Shown here: in pieces, positions 33,991-43,539 of the stretch
Position numbering within the stretch: the stretch's first letter is position 1
Layout of the letters: every line of letters begins with the position of its first letter
Source: Leptospira venezuelensis
GTDB lineage: Bacteria > Spirochaetota > Leptospiria > Leptospirales > Leptospiraceae
DNA: 64,000 nucleotides
Direction of reading: 5' to 3'
Assembly (NCBI RefSeq): GCF_002150035.1
Contig: NZ_NETS01000010.1
Span: 1,550,001-1,614,000 of the forward strand
Notes under the pieces: model-generated
Told to the model about the DNA's origin: nothing
The model's database searches: none
The model's input: the letters and a program-made list of their open reading frames with translations, nothing else
Program-made: the position numbers and the translations under genes

Positions 33991-35379
33991 TCAAGTTTTA
34001 AAAATCAAGCAAACGGAAGTTCCACCTACGTTTTTCAGATCTAGCTCTGCCTTAAGTTGACTACACAAAGAACGAATGATCATTAGTCCTAAAGAAGAAT
34101 CCTGATCTTGCTTTTGAGAAGAAGATTGCCCGAACCATTCTTGAATGGAAGGCATTCCAACACCGTCATCTTTGACAGTCAGATGGACTTTATTCTCTTT
34201 TAACTTTAGCTGAACCGAAATGTTTCCCTTTGATTCTTCAGGAAATGCATGTTTGAGAGAGTTTGAGATCAGCTCAGTCACTATTAAACCACAAGGGATC
34301 GCCTTCTCCATAGAAAGCCTGACTGGATCAATATCGGCTTCGAACCCAATACGATTTCCGGATGGAAAATATGAAGTGACAAGGTGTCTCAAAAGAGAGT
34401 CCAAATACGTCTTCATGTCCACGTTTGCGAATTTGTCCTGCTTATAAAGATGATCGTGGATCATTGCCATCGCTGTGATCCTGTTTTGAGCCTTAGATAA
34501 AATTTCAGAAGTAGTGGACTCACTTGAATACATGTTTTGTAAGTTCAACATTCCGGAAACAATTTGAAGATTATTTTTTACCCTATGGTGGATCTCATGA
34601 AGAAGTACTTCTTTTTCTCTTAAATTTTCTTCTAAGGTCCTTTCGATCTCTATTCTGTTCGCTATTTCTTTTTCTAAAGTACGTTTAGATCTATATATAT
34701 GAGCTTTTCTTAATCTAAGGTTGGTAAGATATTCATGCCTTCTTTGCACACTTTCTTGTAACCCTCTCATTAGAATTGTAAGTGGAACGCATACAATCGT
34801 ATTTGCAATTAGAAAGTTTAAGCCTACTACATATAATCTTTCCGGAGCCATGGACCAAGGAAGACTCAGGTAGAATTGAGCTTGAGAGGCTATGAAGACC
34901 GCGATCATATTTGCTAAAAGTCCGAAAAGAGAAGGAGTGAGGCCGAATAAAACTCCCGCAAGAACTGGAAAGGGAAATAACCACAGTAATCCTCCTCCTT
35001 CTGGTCCTACGAAAATTAAAAGTGAAAGTCCTAAACAATAATTCATAGCTAGGATCAATGTAGCCTTGATCGAAAAATTTATTCTTTTGCCGAGTAGAAG
35101 AATATATATGAGCCCTAATGAAAATGAATCTATCCATAAAACTTCAGTTTTACCTTCAGTCCACGCTAGGTAAACGCTCGGAAAGTATACTATGGTCCCT
35201 AGTATCGCCATAGTAAATAGGATAGAAGTTAAAATGAGTTCCCTCCAAAAGGAAAGTCCGGAAGAGCTCGGAGCTTTTGGAGTTAAATATCCTTGGATCG
35301 ATTTGAAAATCCGATCAAGGGGACCGAATTTTTTTCCTTTTTCCATAGTTGTTATCAATAGACTACTGGAATCTATCAA
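33991..35379 (-). CDS. membrane sensor histidine kinase (HisKA_2/HWE-like)
   Basis: The 462-residue protein has six or seven N-terminal membrane helices (about 48-205) forming a membrane sensor, a coiled coil, then the HisKA_2 motif EVLLHEIHHRVKNNLQIVSGML with the phosphoacceptor His near 262, and an HATPase domain (LIVTELISNSLKHAFPE, DDGVGMP, SLGLMIIRSL). No response regulator is adjacent. The first codon is uncertain: ATG at 35346 is an alternative to 35379, and neither has a clear ribosome site. Confidence 0.88.
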   Translation of the reverse strand: MIDSSSLLITTMEKGKKFGPLDRIFKSIQGYLTPKAPSSSGLSFWRELILTSILFTMAILGTIVYFPSVYLAWTEGKTEVLWIDSFSLGLIYILLLGKRINFSIKATLILAMNYCLGLSLLIFVGPEGGGLLWLFPFPVLAGVLFGLTPSLFGLLANMIAVFIASQAQFYLSLPWSMAPERLYVVGLNFLIANTIVCVPLTILMRGLQESVQRRHEYLTNLRLRKAHIYRSKRTLEKEIANRIEIERTLEENLREKEVLLHEIHHRVKNNLQIVSGMLNLQNMYSSESTTSEILSKAQNRITAMAMIHDHLYKQDKFANVDMKTYLDSLLRHLVTSYFPSGNRIGFEADIDPVRLSMEKAIPCGLIVTELISNSLKHAFPEESKGNISVQLKLKENKVHLTVKDDGVGMPSIQEWFGQSSSQKQDQDSSLGLMIIRSLCSQLKAELDLKNVGGTSVCLIFKT

Positions 35380-35612
35380 AACAATAATACTCTAGTTCGA
35401 ATAAAAAGCGGCAGGGAATTTTAATTGTTTCTATTTTCATAATGAATTATGTAAGATCCTGGATTCTCTTCTTTAAGTAATAGCCTGAAATAAATTGAAT
35501 ACTAAATACTTGTGATTAGTTTTTTGTTTTTTCACAAATCTGAATCGCTTTTTAAAACAATTTTTCGTCGTGAAAATTGCACGTTATTCGAAAGATCGGA
35601 ACGTTATGCGGA

Positions 35613-35639
35613 TAAAAAAAAAGAGGTCCGAAGACCTCT
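35613..35639 (-). terminator. rho-independent terminator after the DoxX gene
   Basis: AGAGGT (35622-35627), loop CCGAAG, ACCTCT (35634-35639). On the minus strand the stem is followed by a run of nine T (the A-run at 35613-35621). It lies 33 bases past the DoxX stop. The remaining bases up to 35380 hold no gene that I can see. Confidence 0.8.
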
Positions 35640-35671
35640 CTGAAGTTGGTAGTTAGGTATAATGGTACGTT

Positions 35672-36109
35672 TTAGTTTTTGGAGATTGCTCCATCCACAG
35701 AGAGTTTTCCTCCTCCCTTGATCACTAATGCTAGGGAGATTGCTACCATCAATAGATGGAATTCGAAACCTTCTCCTTTTTGGCTTCCTGCCCAGTTCAT
35801 AAAGAAACCGTGTTCTGCATGGGGAAGTATTGCGACTGTCATCGCGACTCCTATTCCTGCTGCGGCTACTCTAGTAAGAAGACCTGAAAGTAATCCGATT
35901 GGTCCAAGAAATTCTGCGATGAATAAAAGTATTACCAAGAAACCTGGAAAGCCTGCGCTGGTTAAGTATGTATAAGTCCCGGAGAATCCATACCCGCCAT
36001 ACCAGCCTAGGACCTTTTGTGCTCCGTGTGGGAACATCACAACTGCGAGAGTTATTCTTAGAATTAGGGAAGTTATATCCGCATCTGTTTTGAGAATTTT
36101 CTGAATCAT
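35672..36109 (-). CDS. DoxX family membrane protein
   Basis: From ATG at 36109 (AGGAGG five bases upstream; a GTG two codons earlier lies inside the ribosome site and is rejected) the protein has 145 residues and four membrane helices. Family blocks are LRITLAVVMFPHGAQKVLGWYGGYG, FLVILLFIAEFLGPIGLLSG and a later FHLLMVAISLALVIKGGGKLSVD. DoxX proteins are linked to thiosulfate/quinone chemistry or to redox stress complexes in other bacteria. A MarR-type gene lies upstream, and the promoter carries the same CTAT-N6-ATAG box as the marR promoter. Confidence 0.88.
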   Translation of the reverse strand: MIQKILKTDADITSLILRITLAVVMFPHGAQKVLGWYGGYGFSGTYTYLTSAGFPGFLVILLFIAEFLGPIGLLSGLLTRVAAAGIGVAMTVAILPHAEHGFFMNWAGSQKGEGFEFHLLMVAISLALVIKGGGKLSVDGAISKN

Positions 36110-36142
36110 AGTCACCTCCTGATTGATTCGTGTTTATATAGT

Positions 36143-36156
36143 CTATTGTTTAATAG
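36143..36156. promoter_or_regulatory. candidate MarR operator in the DoxX promoter
   Basis: CTAT-TGTTTA-ATAG lies just upstream of a TATATA that could be the minus-strand -10 box for doxX. The same CTAT-N6-ATAG pattern with a GTCTAT half-site occurs over the -10 box of the marR gene at 36681-36694. The match between the two promoters suggests one repressor for both. Confidence 0.5.
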
Positions 36157-36213
36157 TTTATTATTAAAGTAATGGGCCGAAAAATCCGAAAAACATAGAT
36201 CCCTCCTTTCATA

Positions 36214-36663
36214 TTACGCGGATTTGAGTCCGACAGTCTTGCAGATCTGTCCTAAATTTTTGAGTTCTTCGTCGCTGAGGCAGGACATCTTGCCCTTCAA
36301 CTGCTCTAAATAATCAGGGAAAGAAGTTCCGATGAGTTCCTTTCCTTTGTCGGTAAGATTGATGATAAAATAACGTCTGTCTTCTTCACTTCTGACTCTG
36401 AGCACTAAACTTCTTTTTTCTAAGTTGTCTATGATCTGAGTGATATTCCCTTCGCAGGAAAATATTTTTTGACCAATCTCTTTTTGGCACATAGGGCCCA
36501 GATGGTAAAGAGTTTCCAAACATCCAAACTGGCCACTAGTCAGATTATATTGGTTCAGGAATTTTTCCTCCATTGTGCGAATAGAATCCGCACAGCGGCT
36601 TAATTTGATGTAAGCATCTAATACCTTTACATCTCTAGGCTTTCCTTTATAATGAGTGGCCAT
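36214..36663 (-). CDS. MarR family transcriptional regulator
   Basis: The 149-residue protein has the winged-helix region of Mar[28 protein letters not shown], then [36 protein letters not shown], the usual wing. It contains six cysteines, unusual for its size, so redox or thiol sensing is possible. It lies directly upstream of doxX on the same strand, each with its own promoter and shared operator. It probably represses itself and doxX. Confidence 0.9.
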   Translation of the reverse strand: MATHYKGKPRDVKVLDAYIKLSRCADSIRTMEEKFLNQYNLTSGQFGCLETLYHLGPMCQKEIGQKIFSCEGNITQIIDNLEKRSLVLRVRSEEDRRYFIINLTDKGKELIGTSFPDYLEQLKGKMSCLSDEELKNLGQICKTVGLKSA

Positions 36664-36680
36664 AATACTTTAAGATTGAA

Positions 36681-36716
36681 CTATTAATGTATAGACATCC
36701 AAAAGAAAAAAGTCAA
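36681..36716 (-). promoter_or_regulatory. marR promoter with overlapping operator
   Basis: On the minus strand TTGACT (36711-36716), 17 bases, TATACA (36688-36693) make a good sigma-70 promoter. CTAT-TAATGT-ATAG (36681-36694) covers the -10 box. Binding there would block RNA polymerase, as expected for autorepression by a MarR protein. The start codon is at 36663. Confidence 0.6.
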
Positions 36717-36744
36717 CAAAAAAAGCTGCTAAACCTAAGTCTAC

Positions 36745-37566
36745 TTAGGCTCCAGTTGGGTCCCAGCAGGTCCGGAAGTTCTCATTCCAGGTTTCCATTT
36801 CTTGTAGATCTGGCTCGCTTAGCTTAAAATCAAATACTTGAGAATTCTCTAGGATCCTTTCTTTTTTGACTGATTTAGGAATGACTACTAATCCTTTGTC
36901 GATTGCCCATCGGATTAAAACCTGAGCGGGAGTTTTTCCGTATTTTGACGCAAGAGAAACAAGTTTTGGGTCTGAAATTTTTTGGCCATGGGCGAGGGGG
37001 CTATATGCTTCCAAGACTATATTATTCTTTTTGCAAGTGTTTAGGAGTTCGTTTTGGTTTAAGAATGGATGGTATTCCACTTGGTTTACCGCGGGAATAA
37101 TTTCCGCATATTGAAATAATTCTTGTAGATGTGGGATTGTGTAATTGCTTACCCCGATCGCTCGGACTAGACCTTCTTTGTAGGCTTTTTCTAATTCTTT
37201 CCAAGCTTGTTTTCTGGTTCCTGCCACTGGGAAATGAATGAGATATAAATCTATTGTATCTAATCCTAATGTTTTTAAGGACTCGTCTAAATATTTACGC
37301 GGATCTCTTTGATCACTATTCCAAAGTTTTGTAGTGATGAATAATTCTTTCCTAGGAATTCCGCTCTTTCTGATGGCCTCTCCTACATCTGATTCATTCC
37401 CGTAAATTTTAGCGGTGTCTATATGTCTGTATCCGAATTCTAAAGCATTCAGAACTGAATCAATACATTCTTTTCCGGATTTTGTTTTCCAAACTCCTAA
37501 GCCGAAGACTGGCATTTCTACTCCGTTATTCAATTGAACGGACTGGTTTAAGACTAAATTTTGCAT
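36745..37566 (-). CDS. aldo/keto reductase
   Basis: The 273-residue protein has the catalytic tetrad of the family: Asp50 and Tyr55 ([11 protein letters not shown]), Lys80 (TTKLW) and His near 114 (LIHFPV). [13 protein letters not shown] and [15 protein letters not shown] (cofactor phosphate site) are also present. It is close to 2,5-diketo-gluconate reductase-like enzymes that use NADPH on small aldehydes. It follows an unknown membrane protein gene by 61 bases. Confidence 0.93.
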   Translation of the reverse strand: MQNLVLNQSVQLNNGVEMPVFGLGVWKTKSGKECIDSVLNALEFGYRHIDTAKIYGNESDVGEAIRKSGIPRKELFITTKLWNSDQRDPRKYLDESLKTLGLDTIDLYLIHFPVAGTRKQAWKELEKAYKEGLVRAIGVSNYTIPHLQELFQYAEIIPAVNQVEYHPFLNQNELLNTCKKNNIVLEAYSPLAHGQKISDPKLVSLASKYGKTPAQVLIRWAIDKGLVVIPKSVKKERILENSQVFDFKLSEPDLQEMETWNENFRTCWDPTGA

Positions 37567-37627
37567 ACTTGTTCTTAGACTCCTTTTGTTTAGATTGGAT
37601 CTATTCTTACTTCTAAATGATGCAGTT

Positions 37628-38977
37628 TTATTTTTTGGTAGAAGGAGAAAGATCTGAGAATGTCAGGGACTCTTCTCTTAGGTTTAAAGTAGATTCCAGT
37701 AATTTTTCTGCGTATACTAGATCGCTATATCCAGGACCTTTAGGCAGCCAAGAACCCAAAACTATAATTCCAAGAAGTTCTGCATCTCCAGGCAGTTGTT
37801 TACTCGAAAGATTGACTGCTTGTATATTATACAGAAATTCTAAAAAAGTTCTCTGTTTAGATTCATTAGAAGATTTTAATGCGACACAAAGTATCTGATT
37901 ATCTTTTTCCATTCGTATTGTGCGCACATTCCTTATAGAAACTAGTGGGATACTTCTCTCCTTGTATAATAAACTGCTTAGAATAGGTATCCTGGTGGAA
38001 TAACGAAGCTTTAATTCAAGGGAATTCGCGATCACTTCTGTCTTTTTAAATAAAATGAAAATTGTCATCAATGTGACGATTCCTAAAAAGAAAACCGAAA
38101 AAGGAACGAAGAAGATCAGGAAGATTAGATCCACAAAGTTTGCAAGGAAAGATTTTAGGATCGTGAACCAAGCTCCATAAAATAATGCAGGGACAAGCAG
38201 TGTAATAAAGGTTTTTCCTATGGATTTAGGCTCTATGATTTCGATCTTGGTTCCCTGATCTTTCGATTCAGTTTTGACCCAATGAGAAGGTTCTATCTTT
38301 TTTGGATCTTGTTTATGCGGAATATCTTTTGACTCTGGATTGGTAAGTTTTAGATCCGATCTGTCCAGAACAGGTAGAGGAAGTCTTGTTTTGAAAAATT
38401 CTAATCCTTGTTGGAGAGAATTTCCGTCTCTAAAAGTTTCTAATAAAATACAACTTCCGTCTCTATAAACCAAGTATAGATCCCAATATTTCCAGGTGCT
38501 GTTCGTGTTTATGCTATTCCCGGTAGAAGAAGATCTTTCCGTTCGGAATATGATCATATAAGAAATAAATTCTGACAGTGGAAGTTCTACGTCCGATTTT
38601 TCTGTCTCTCTAAGAGAAAGGATGGAAGTATTAGTTTGGATCTCTATCGTTTTAATGATATGAGACGCTTTTCTATAACTCCGCATTGTAATAATAAAAA
38701 TAGTAACGAGTGATATGCAGAAGAAGAATCCGAAACCAGGGAAGATTTTATCTTCTCCAGTTAGGAGCATTACTCCGAAAAATAAAGAAGCAATACTTCC
38801 GAAAACACCAAAAGCCAAGATACCAATGACGAATATACATCCACCAGAATAGGGGTTTTTAGTTTCTTTACGAATGCTATCCGATGTAGTGATCCAAGTG
38901 TCCAAACTCATAATAAAAAGTCCTGAGAGTAGAGAAGACTCTAGGAAAATCAATTTTAAAATGAATCCTTCTTGCAT
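37628..38977 (-). CDS. unknown membrane protein with two membrane regions
   Basis: I do not recognise the 449-residue protein. Two hydrophobic pairs are visible (about 42-100 and 255-305). The soluble part between them has a beta-rich segment ([21 protein letters not shown]) and a charged, Lys/Glu-rich linker. A second beta-rich domain ends the protein. This looks like a bacterial PH-like layout with cytosolic domains near the membrane, but that is a guess. ATG at 38911 is an alternative start. The start at 38977 is only 29 bases from the divergent neighbour. Confidence 0.65.
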   Translation of the reverse strand: MQEGFILKLIFLESSLLSGLFIMSLDTWITTSDSIRKETKNPYSGGCIFVIGILAFGVFGSIASLFFGVMLLTGEDKIFPGFGFFFCISLVTIFIITMRSYRKASHIIKTIEIQTNTSILSLRETEKSDVELPLSEFISYMIIFRTERSSSTGNSINTNSTWKYWDLYLVYRDGSCILLETFRDGNSLQQGLEFFKTRLPLPVLDRSDLKLTNPESKDIPHKQDPKKIEPSHWVKTESKDQGTKIEIIEPKSIGKTFITLLVPALFYGAWFTILKSFLANFVDLIFLIFFVPFSVFFLGIVTLMTIFILFKKTEVIANSLELKLRYSTRIPILSSLLYKERSIPLVSIRNVRTIRMEKDNQILCVALKSSNESKQRTFLEFLYNIQAVNLSSKQLPGDAELLGIIVLGSWLPKGPGYSDLVYAEKLLESTLNLREESLTFSDLSPSTKK

Positions 38978-39006
38978 TTTGATTTGGATCGGATTCTTTG
39001 TTTGTC

Positions 39007-39600
39007 ATGCAAATTAGTACTGCTATATCTGATTTAGTATTGGCGATCTTCGCCGTATGGTCCAGTCTTTCCGTCCAGTCTTCCTCTAAAGGAAACGTTT
39101 CAAAAAAGGGAGGAGCCTATGGCCTTTTTTTGATTGGATTAGGTGCCCTTCTCGGGGTGATTTTCTTTTTAGGCGGGGATTGGATCAGCCCAATTTATAG
39201 ACCTATCGTGCATGTTGCAGGAGTAGTTGGGGTTCCATGGATCGGGATTGCATTTTTTAATGCAGGTTTCGGAAAGATAGATGGTAAAACTTGGAATCTG
39301 CTTAGCCTTATTCTCTTAGTTTTAGCTATATTAAGTTATCTTTATCCTTTTGGATTATACTCCACAGTGATCGGAGCGATTGCGTTGATCGCAGTTTTAG
39401 TAGTATGTATTCAAAAATACAAAGGCTCTCATAAGACAGCTGCATTATATGGAATTGCAGGAGCCTTACTTTTTATTCTATCCGGTCTTGTAATAGGAAC
39501 TGTTGGAACCATTGCGGGACTTCCTCGGGTGGATCTATTCCATTATGGATTAGCTGTAGCTTCTTACTGCTTAGGATATTCCTTAAAAAGAATTGGATAA
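39007..39600 (+). CDS. unknown polytopic membrane protein
   Basis: The 197-residue protein has six or seven membrane helices with few charges between them. ATG at 39007 is preferred over a TTG nine bases earlier. No catalytic motif is visible. HVAGVVGVPWIGIAFFNAGFGKIDGKTW and the late GLPRVDLFHYGLAVASY are the most distinctive parts. It may belong to a family of unknown small membrane proteins common in Leptospira. Confidence 0.65.
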   Translation: MQISTAISDLVLAIFAVWSSLSVQSSSKGNVSKKGGAYGLFLIGLGALLGVIFFLGGDWISPIYRPIVHVAGVVGVPWIGIAFFNAGFGKIDGKTWNLLSLILLVLAILSYLYPFGLYSTVIGAIALIAVLVVCIQKYKGSHKTAALYGIAGALLFILSGLVIGTVGTIAGLPRVDLFHYGLAVASYCLGYSLKRIG

Positions 39601-39610
39601 TTATAAGATG

Positions 39611-39639
39611 CGCCGCAAAAGTAGTATGCAGTTGCGGCG
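39611..39639. terminator. possible bidirectional terminator hairpin
   Basis: CGCCGCAA (39611-39618) and TTGCGGCG (39632-39639) form a perfect 8-bp stem with a 13-base loop in the 55 bases between two convergent stop codons. The flanks are only moderately T-rich, so efficiency is uncertain. Confidence 0.5.
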
Positions 39640-39655
39640 TATACTTTCTTCGTTT

Positions 39656-41476
39656 CTATTCCACGATCCTCTCTTCCGATTTTTCTAAGATACGATTTTT
39701 TACAGGATTCGATTTCTGATAGATTTCTTCGGCTTCAAGATCGGATCGTTTTGTAGATCTATGGGAGATTTCCGGAGTCAATTCTATGGAAATCGATCTG
39801 GTCGCCCCGCCTGCAGGTTTAGTAAAATTAGCTAAAGTGTCTCCTCCCTTGATGATGGAGTGACTTGGCTGATTGAGTACTGCGAATATTATATGTTTTG
39901 CATATGTTAACCCAGCTCTTGTTCTAGGAGGGGCCAAGGGTTCCATAGGAATCCAACCGAAGGAAGGGTGCCATACTTCCGCAATTTTATGATTTAACTC
40001 CACCTTTTCTCCTACAGGTAGCCAGTTCCAAGCCATTCTGGCCGGTATACCTGCACTCCTGAGTAATGAGATCTGAGCGTAACTATGTTCCGTGCATGAA
40101 CCATGACCGTTTTGGAGAGCTATCGGTGCTGGATCGAATCTACCATCTTGCTTGTAGACCATGTTTTTTCGGATATGGCTATATACCGATTGTATATATT
40201 CTTCTACATTCGAGCTAGAGGATTTAAGCTCATCTCTGATCCGAATAATCTCAGGATCAGAGATCTTATATGCGGAAGTGTCTTCTAAATATTGTTTCCA
40301 TTCGTTCGGAATTTTCCAATCTTCCCAAGGAGTTTGGAAACTAGTTAGCCCGGAATCTATATTATATCTTGCTAATTTAGCTGAATATACTGTTTCTTCC
40401 CAGATTTGCCCAGGGGTCAATGCAGGAATAGGAATAAGTAAGGTGCGATTGCTCTGTTTATCTTCGGTCAATTTTCCATTCGCATGGAATTTTTCCTCGC
40501 TCAATATTTGAGACGAGGTTTCTTGAGGTGGAATGGCTACTGCAATCTCCGTTTCGGGAGAATTTTCCTTAGGAGTGATCTTTAAGATAAAGCGTATTGT
40601 ATCCTTGCTTGGCGAAAACCTATAACTTAGATTTCCTTTGAGTACGAAATTTTCTTGTTTCCCCGGATAATAATCCTTCCCGATCCTTATTAGATTTTGA
40701 TAAATTTCAGACTCTGGACTGAGGATCACCAAATCGTTTTTAAGACATGAGAGTCTACCTGCCTCTTTGGATTCTAAATGTACGGTAAAACTGTTTTTGA
40801 TCTTATTCAAAATAGGATCATAAGAATGTAAATTTGTTCCGTCCTTAGAATACCAAAAAAAGATTTCTTTTCCAGAGCAATCGAATACGAAAGAAACTTT
40901 GGGAATAGGCAGATCTTTTTGTTCTATTTCGGATCCTGTTTCCTTCTCATAAAAAACGAGTTTATTCTCTCTGATCTCGAAAAGTTTTCCCTGAGCAAAA
41001 CCAATGTTTCCCCAAAGGGATGTTGTTTGAAAAAAGGGGATCCTTTTTTTGATTTCCAAGGAGCCGTTCTTGAAAACTACAATCTCCTTTTTCAGCCTTA
41101 CATAAATTTGTTCTTCGTCAGCATCCCATGCAAGACCTCTTACAGTTTCCTTTAGGTCCAACCGGTTTGTGGCTCCGGTCTTTATATTCTTAATAAGTAG
41201 ACCGCCTGTGTTTTTTCCATTCGTATCCGGAAAATTAGCAGGTATATAAAGATCTTCTCCTACCAATAAACTTCCTTGGGAAGATTTAATCTTCTCTTCG
41301 GGGGCTAAGGGAGAAAGAGAGAATGTCTTCGGTTCAGCGACATCCCATTTCATGGAAGAATAAGCCCCTTCTGAGGCCAATTCCATAACGAATAAACAGA
41401 GAAATACGAGGACTGATATTAAAGGAACGCGTAGATAATCCATCCGCTTTTGGACGGATACGGTTCTAAAAATCAA
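39656..41476 (-). CDS. exported transglutaminase-like domain protein
   Basis: The 606-residue protein has an N-terminal signal anchor (about 17-35). A long beta-rich region (about 50-330) follows, with short repeated strand pairs that could be a propeller (NLVILSPES, EIFFWYSKDGTNLHSYDP). A transglutaminase-like domain at about 410-540 has the nucleophile Cys in GHGSCTEHSYAQ, then GIPARMAWNW, His in ELNHKIAEVW and the acid side in WIPMEP. Such domains often act as cysteine peptidases or structural modules. It lies six bases after the gene at 41483-42370. Confidence 0.8.
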   Translation of the reverse strand: MIFRTVSVQKRMDYLRVPLISVLVFLCLFVMELASEGAYSSMKWDVAEPKTFSLSPLAPEEKIKSSQGSLLVGEDLYIPANFPDTNGKNTGGLLIKNIKTGATNRLDLKETVRGLAWDADEEQIYVRLKKEIVVFKNGSLEIKKRIPFFQTTSLWGNIGFAQGKLFEIRENKLVFYEKETGSEIEQKDLPIPKVSFVFDCSGKEIFFWYSKDGTNLHSYDPILNKIKNSFTVHLESKEAGRLSCLKNDLVILSPESEIYQNLIRIGKDYYPGKQENFVLKGNLSYRFSPSKDTIRFILKITPKENSPETEIAVAIPPQETSSQILSEEKFHANGKLTEDKQSNRTLLIPIPALTPGQIWEETVYSAKLARYNIDSGLTSFQTPWEDWKIPNEWKQYLEDTSAYKISDPEIIRIRDELKSSSSNVEEYIQSVYSHIRKNMVYKQDGRFDPAPIALQNGHGSCTEHSYAQISLLRSAGIPARMAWNWLPVGEKVELNHKIAEVWHPSFGWIPMEPLAPPRTRAGLTYAKHIIFAVLNQPSHSIIKGGDTLANFTKPAGGATRSISIELTPEISHRSTKRSDLEAEEIYQKSNPVKNRILEKSEERIVE

Positions 41477-41482
41477 ACCGTT

Positions 41483-42370
41483 TTAAGCAGGGATCTGTTC
41501 CGAGACCTGAGTTACCCAGGATGAATAATAGTTGGATAATGTTCTAAGGAACATTAGGTCCATATCATTCTCCGTTCCAATAGCGCGCAATGCGTTAGCA
41601 TATTGTGTTCTGAAGTCAGTCAGAGGGGCAGTCTCTTGGATATAATTTCTCATAGACTGGGCCTGTTCAGGGCCGAAGCCGTATTCGCTAGACCATTTAT
41701 CGATCAGGGTCCCACAATTATACTTTCTGGAAAGAAGGATCTGGGCCAGAATATTTCGAAACATATTTTCGATAGAAACGATTGTGATCTCTTTATGATT
41801 GATAGAGATCTCGGTGATGATATCGTCCTTTTTATCGATCACAGCCTTCGAAGTTCCCATCTTATTGAAAAATTTGGAAAGATCGTTATAGGCTCTAAAA
41901 TGTTTTAGGATAAGCTCTCTATCTTTTACATCCACTGTTCTTTGGTCTTCAGGATGACTCATCTCTTGAAGGATAGATTCAATCACCTGAAACATAATGT
42001 CGAACGTGAACTGAGTGGATTTGCCTAAAAAATATCTGATCTCATTTTGGAATGCAGCATGAATGGAGGCAAAGAATGTTTCTAACTTTTCTGGATTAAG
42101 TACAGTAGAAGTTTTGAAAACGGAGATCATATCCCTAACGAACTTAGCTCTGTCTAGGATAGGAAATTGTTCCGGGTGATTCGAATGGGTGCGGATAAAA
42201 GTCTCTTTAACTACTTTTACCGAACCTCCTCGAACTTCTTCACTTCGAAATAAAACTCGATAGAGAAGAACTGAGATTTCTCGGGAAGTTTTTTTATCTT
42301 TCAGAGTTTTTAAGTCGGAAGCTTCTAGAATTTCTCTACTTCCTGCAGGCTTGCTCTGGATTTCTCCCAT
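41483..42370 (-). CDS. unknown soluble protein, Leptospira type
   Basis: I do not recognise the 295-residue protein. It is mostly helical and charged, with no signal peptide and no membrane segment. Distinctive pieces are SREISVLLYRVLFRSEEVRGG, FFASIHAAFQNEIRYFLGKS, a DKKDDIITEISINHKEIT strand and NYIQETAPLTDFRTQYANALRAIG. It is upstream of the transglutaminase-like gene with a six-base gap, probably in one operon, and divergent from a DUF2804 gene. Confidence 0.65.
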   Translation of the reverse strand: MGEIQSKPAGSREILEASDLKTLKDKKTSREISVLLYRVLFRSEEVRGGSVKVVKETFIRTHSNHPEQFPILDRAKFVRDMISVFKTSTVLNPEKLETFFASIHAAFQNEIRYFLGKSTQFTFDIMFQVIESILQEMSHPEDQRTVDVKDRELILKHFRAYNDLSKFFNKMGTSKAVIDKKDDIITEISINHKEITIVSIENMFRNILAQILLSRKYNCGTLIDKWSSEYGFGPEQAQSMRNYIQETAPLTDFRTQYANALRAIGTENDMDLMFLRTLSNYYSSWVTQVSEQIPA

Positions 42371-42507
42371 GAATGGTTATGCCGATATTCCCGAACGAAT
42401 GTTAGGTCGATCTTGGTACGAAAAAGTTAATTGTAAAGCAGATTTGGTTGATGAGGTAGAAATCCCATTGATTTTTCAACTAAGCGTTCGAAAATCGAGC
42501 GAAATCT

Positions 42508-43530
42508 ATGCAAAAAATTATCGGACCCGAAAATCAAGTACACTATGGAGTTTGGGATGGTCCGATCGAATTTAATCATCACGATTTTACTCTTCTGGAT
42601 TTTTTCGGAAAGGAGATCAAAGGGCTTAAAAAGAAGTTCGCGTTCCATTCTTTCAATTATCTAGGGATCATGATGGAAGACTGTTTGGTCGGGATCGCGG
42701 CTGTGAGTCTTGGATATGCGTATAACGTGTTTGCTTATCTGTATAAATTCGATCAGGGCAAAGTCTACGAATTCGATGTAAAAGGACCCGACTTAGGTCT
42801 TGCCTTAAAATTCCCCGCTAATCCGGATGAATACGAGATCTCTTTCAAAAAGGGAAAGTCCTTCCTAAATATTCGCAAGTCACATTCAGAAGGAAAACTT
42901 CTGCTTGATGCAAACTTTGGAAATAAATTGGAAATCTCAGGGGAATTCCCATATTCTCTGATTACTCATAATCCTCTTAGAGTACTAAATCCTTCTGAGC
43001 CAAGTCGTTGGACATTCACAGAAAAATGTTCACCTTTGATTCCTGATCGTATCAGTGTAAAGTATGAGAAGAAGGAACTGGTTCGAGATCCTTCGCGGAC
43101 AACTATGGTCTATGATTGGTCCGGAGGTTATTTGAGAAGAGAGACAAATTGGTACTGGGCCGCATTCTCTTCTGTTCTTCCAGATCGGACCAAGATAGGG
43201 GCTAATTTTGCGGCTCTGGTAAACGAAAGTTTTTTCCCGGAGAACGCGTATTGGATCGATTCTGAAAGACAAAGAGTCAGTAGATGTATATTCGATTTTT
43301 CTCATAAAGATCCTTATAAACCTTGGAGGCTTTGGGACGAAGAAGGACGTATCCGTCTGGAGTTCGAGCCAAAAGGAGAAAGACAAGAGAAAGTGAATCT
43401 GATCTGGACTAAATTATACTTCAGGCAATTTGTAGGAAAATTTTCTGGAAGTTTCAGGCCGGAGAAAGGAAAGGAAGTTCAGATCAAAGATGTTTGGGGT
43501 TTCACCGAATTTCACAGATCCCTCTGGTAG
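42508..43530 (+). CDS. DUF2804 family protein
   Basis: The 340-residue protein matches DUF2804: early FHSFNYLGIMMEDCLVGIAAVSLGYAYNVFAYLY, then YDWSGGYLRRETNWYWAAFSS, then NFAALVNESFFPENAYWIDSERQ, and a C-terminal KLYFRQFVGKFSG. The family has no assigned reaction; the fold resembles lipocalin-like or AttH-like proteins with two beta barrels. It starts 137 bases from a divergent gene and is followed at nine bases by an acyltransferase-like gene. Confidence 0.85.
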   Translation: MQKIIGPENQVHYGVWDGPIEFNHHDFTLLDFFGKEIKGLKKKFAFHSFNYLGIMMEDCLVGIAAVSLGYAYNVFAYLYKFDQGKVYEFDVKGPDLGLALKFPANPDEYEISFKKGKSFLNIRKSHSEGKLLLDANFGNKLEISGEFPYSLITHNPLRVLNPSEPSRWTFTEKCSPLIPDRISVKYEKKELVRDPSRTTMVYDWSGGYLRRETNWYWAAFSSVLPDRTKIGANFAALVNESFFPENAYWIDSERQRVSRCIFDFSHKDPYKPWRLWDEEGRIRLEFEPKGERQEKVNLIWTKLYFRQFVGKFSGSFRPEKGKEVQIKDVWGFTEFHRSLW

Positions 43531-43539
43531 TTTCATAAA

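Noticed and set aside
34733..35137. 134-codon frame overlapping the membrane kinase
   Set aside because: Ser/Arg/Tyr-rich shadow of the transmembrane region of the kinase gene.
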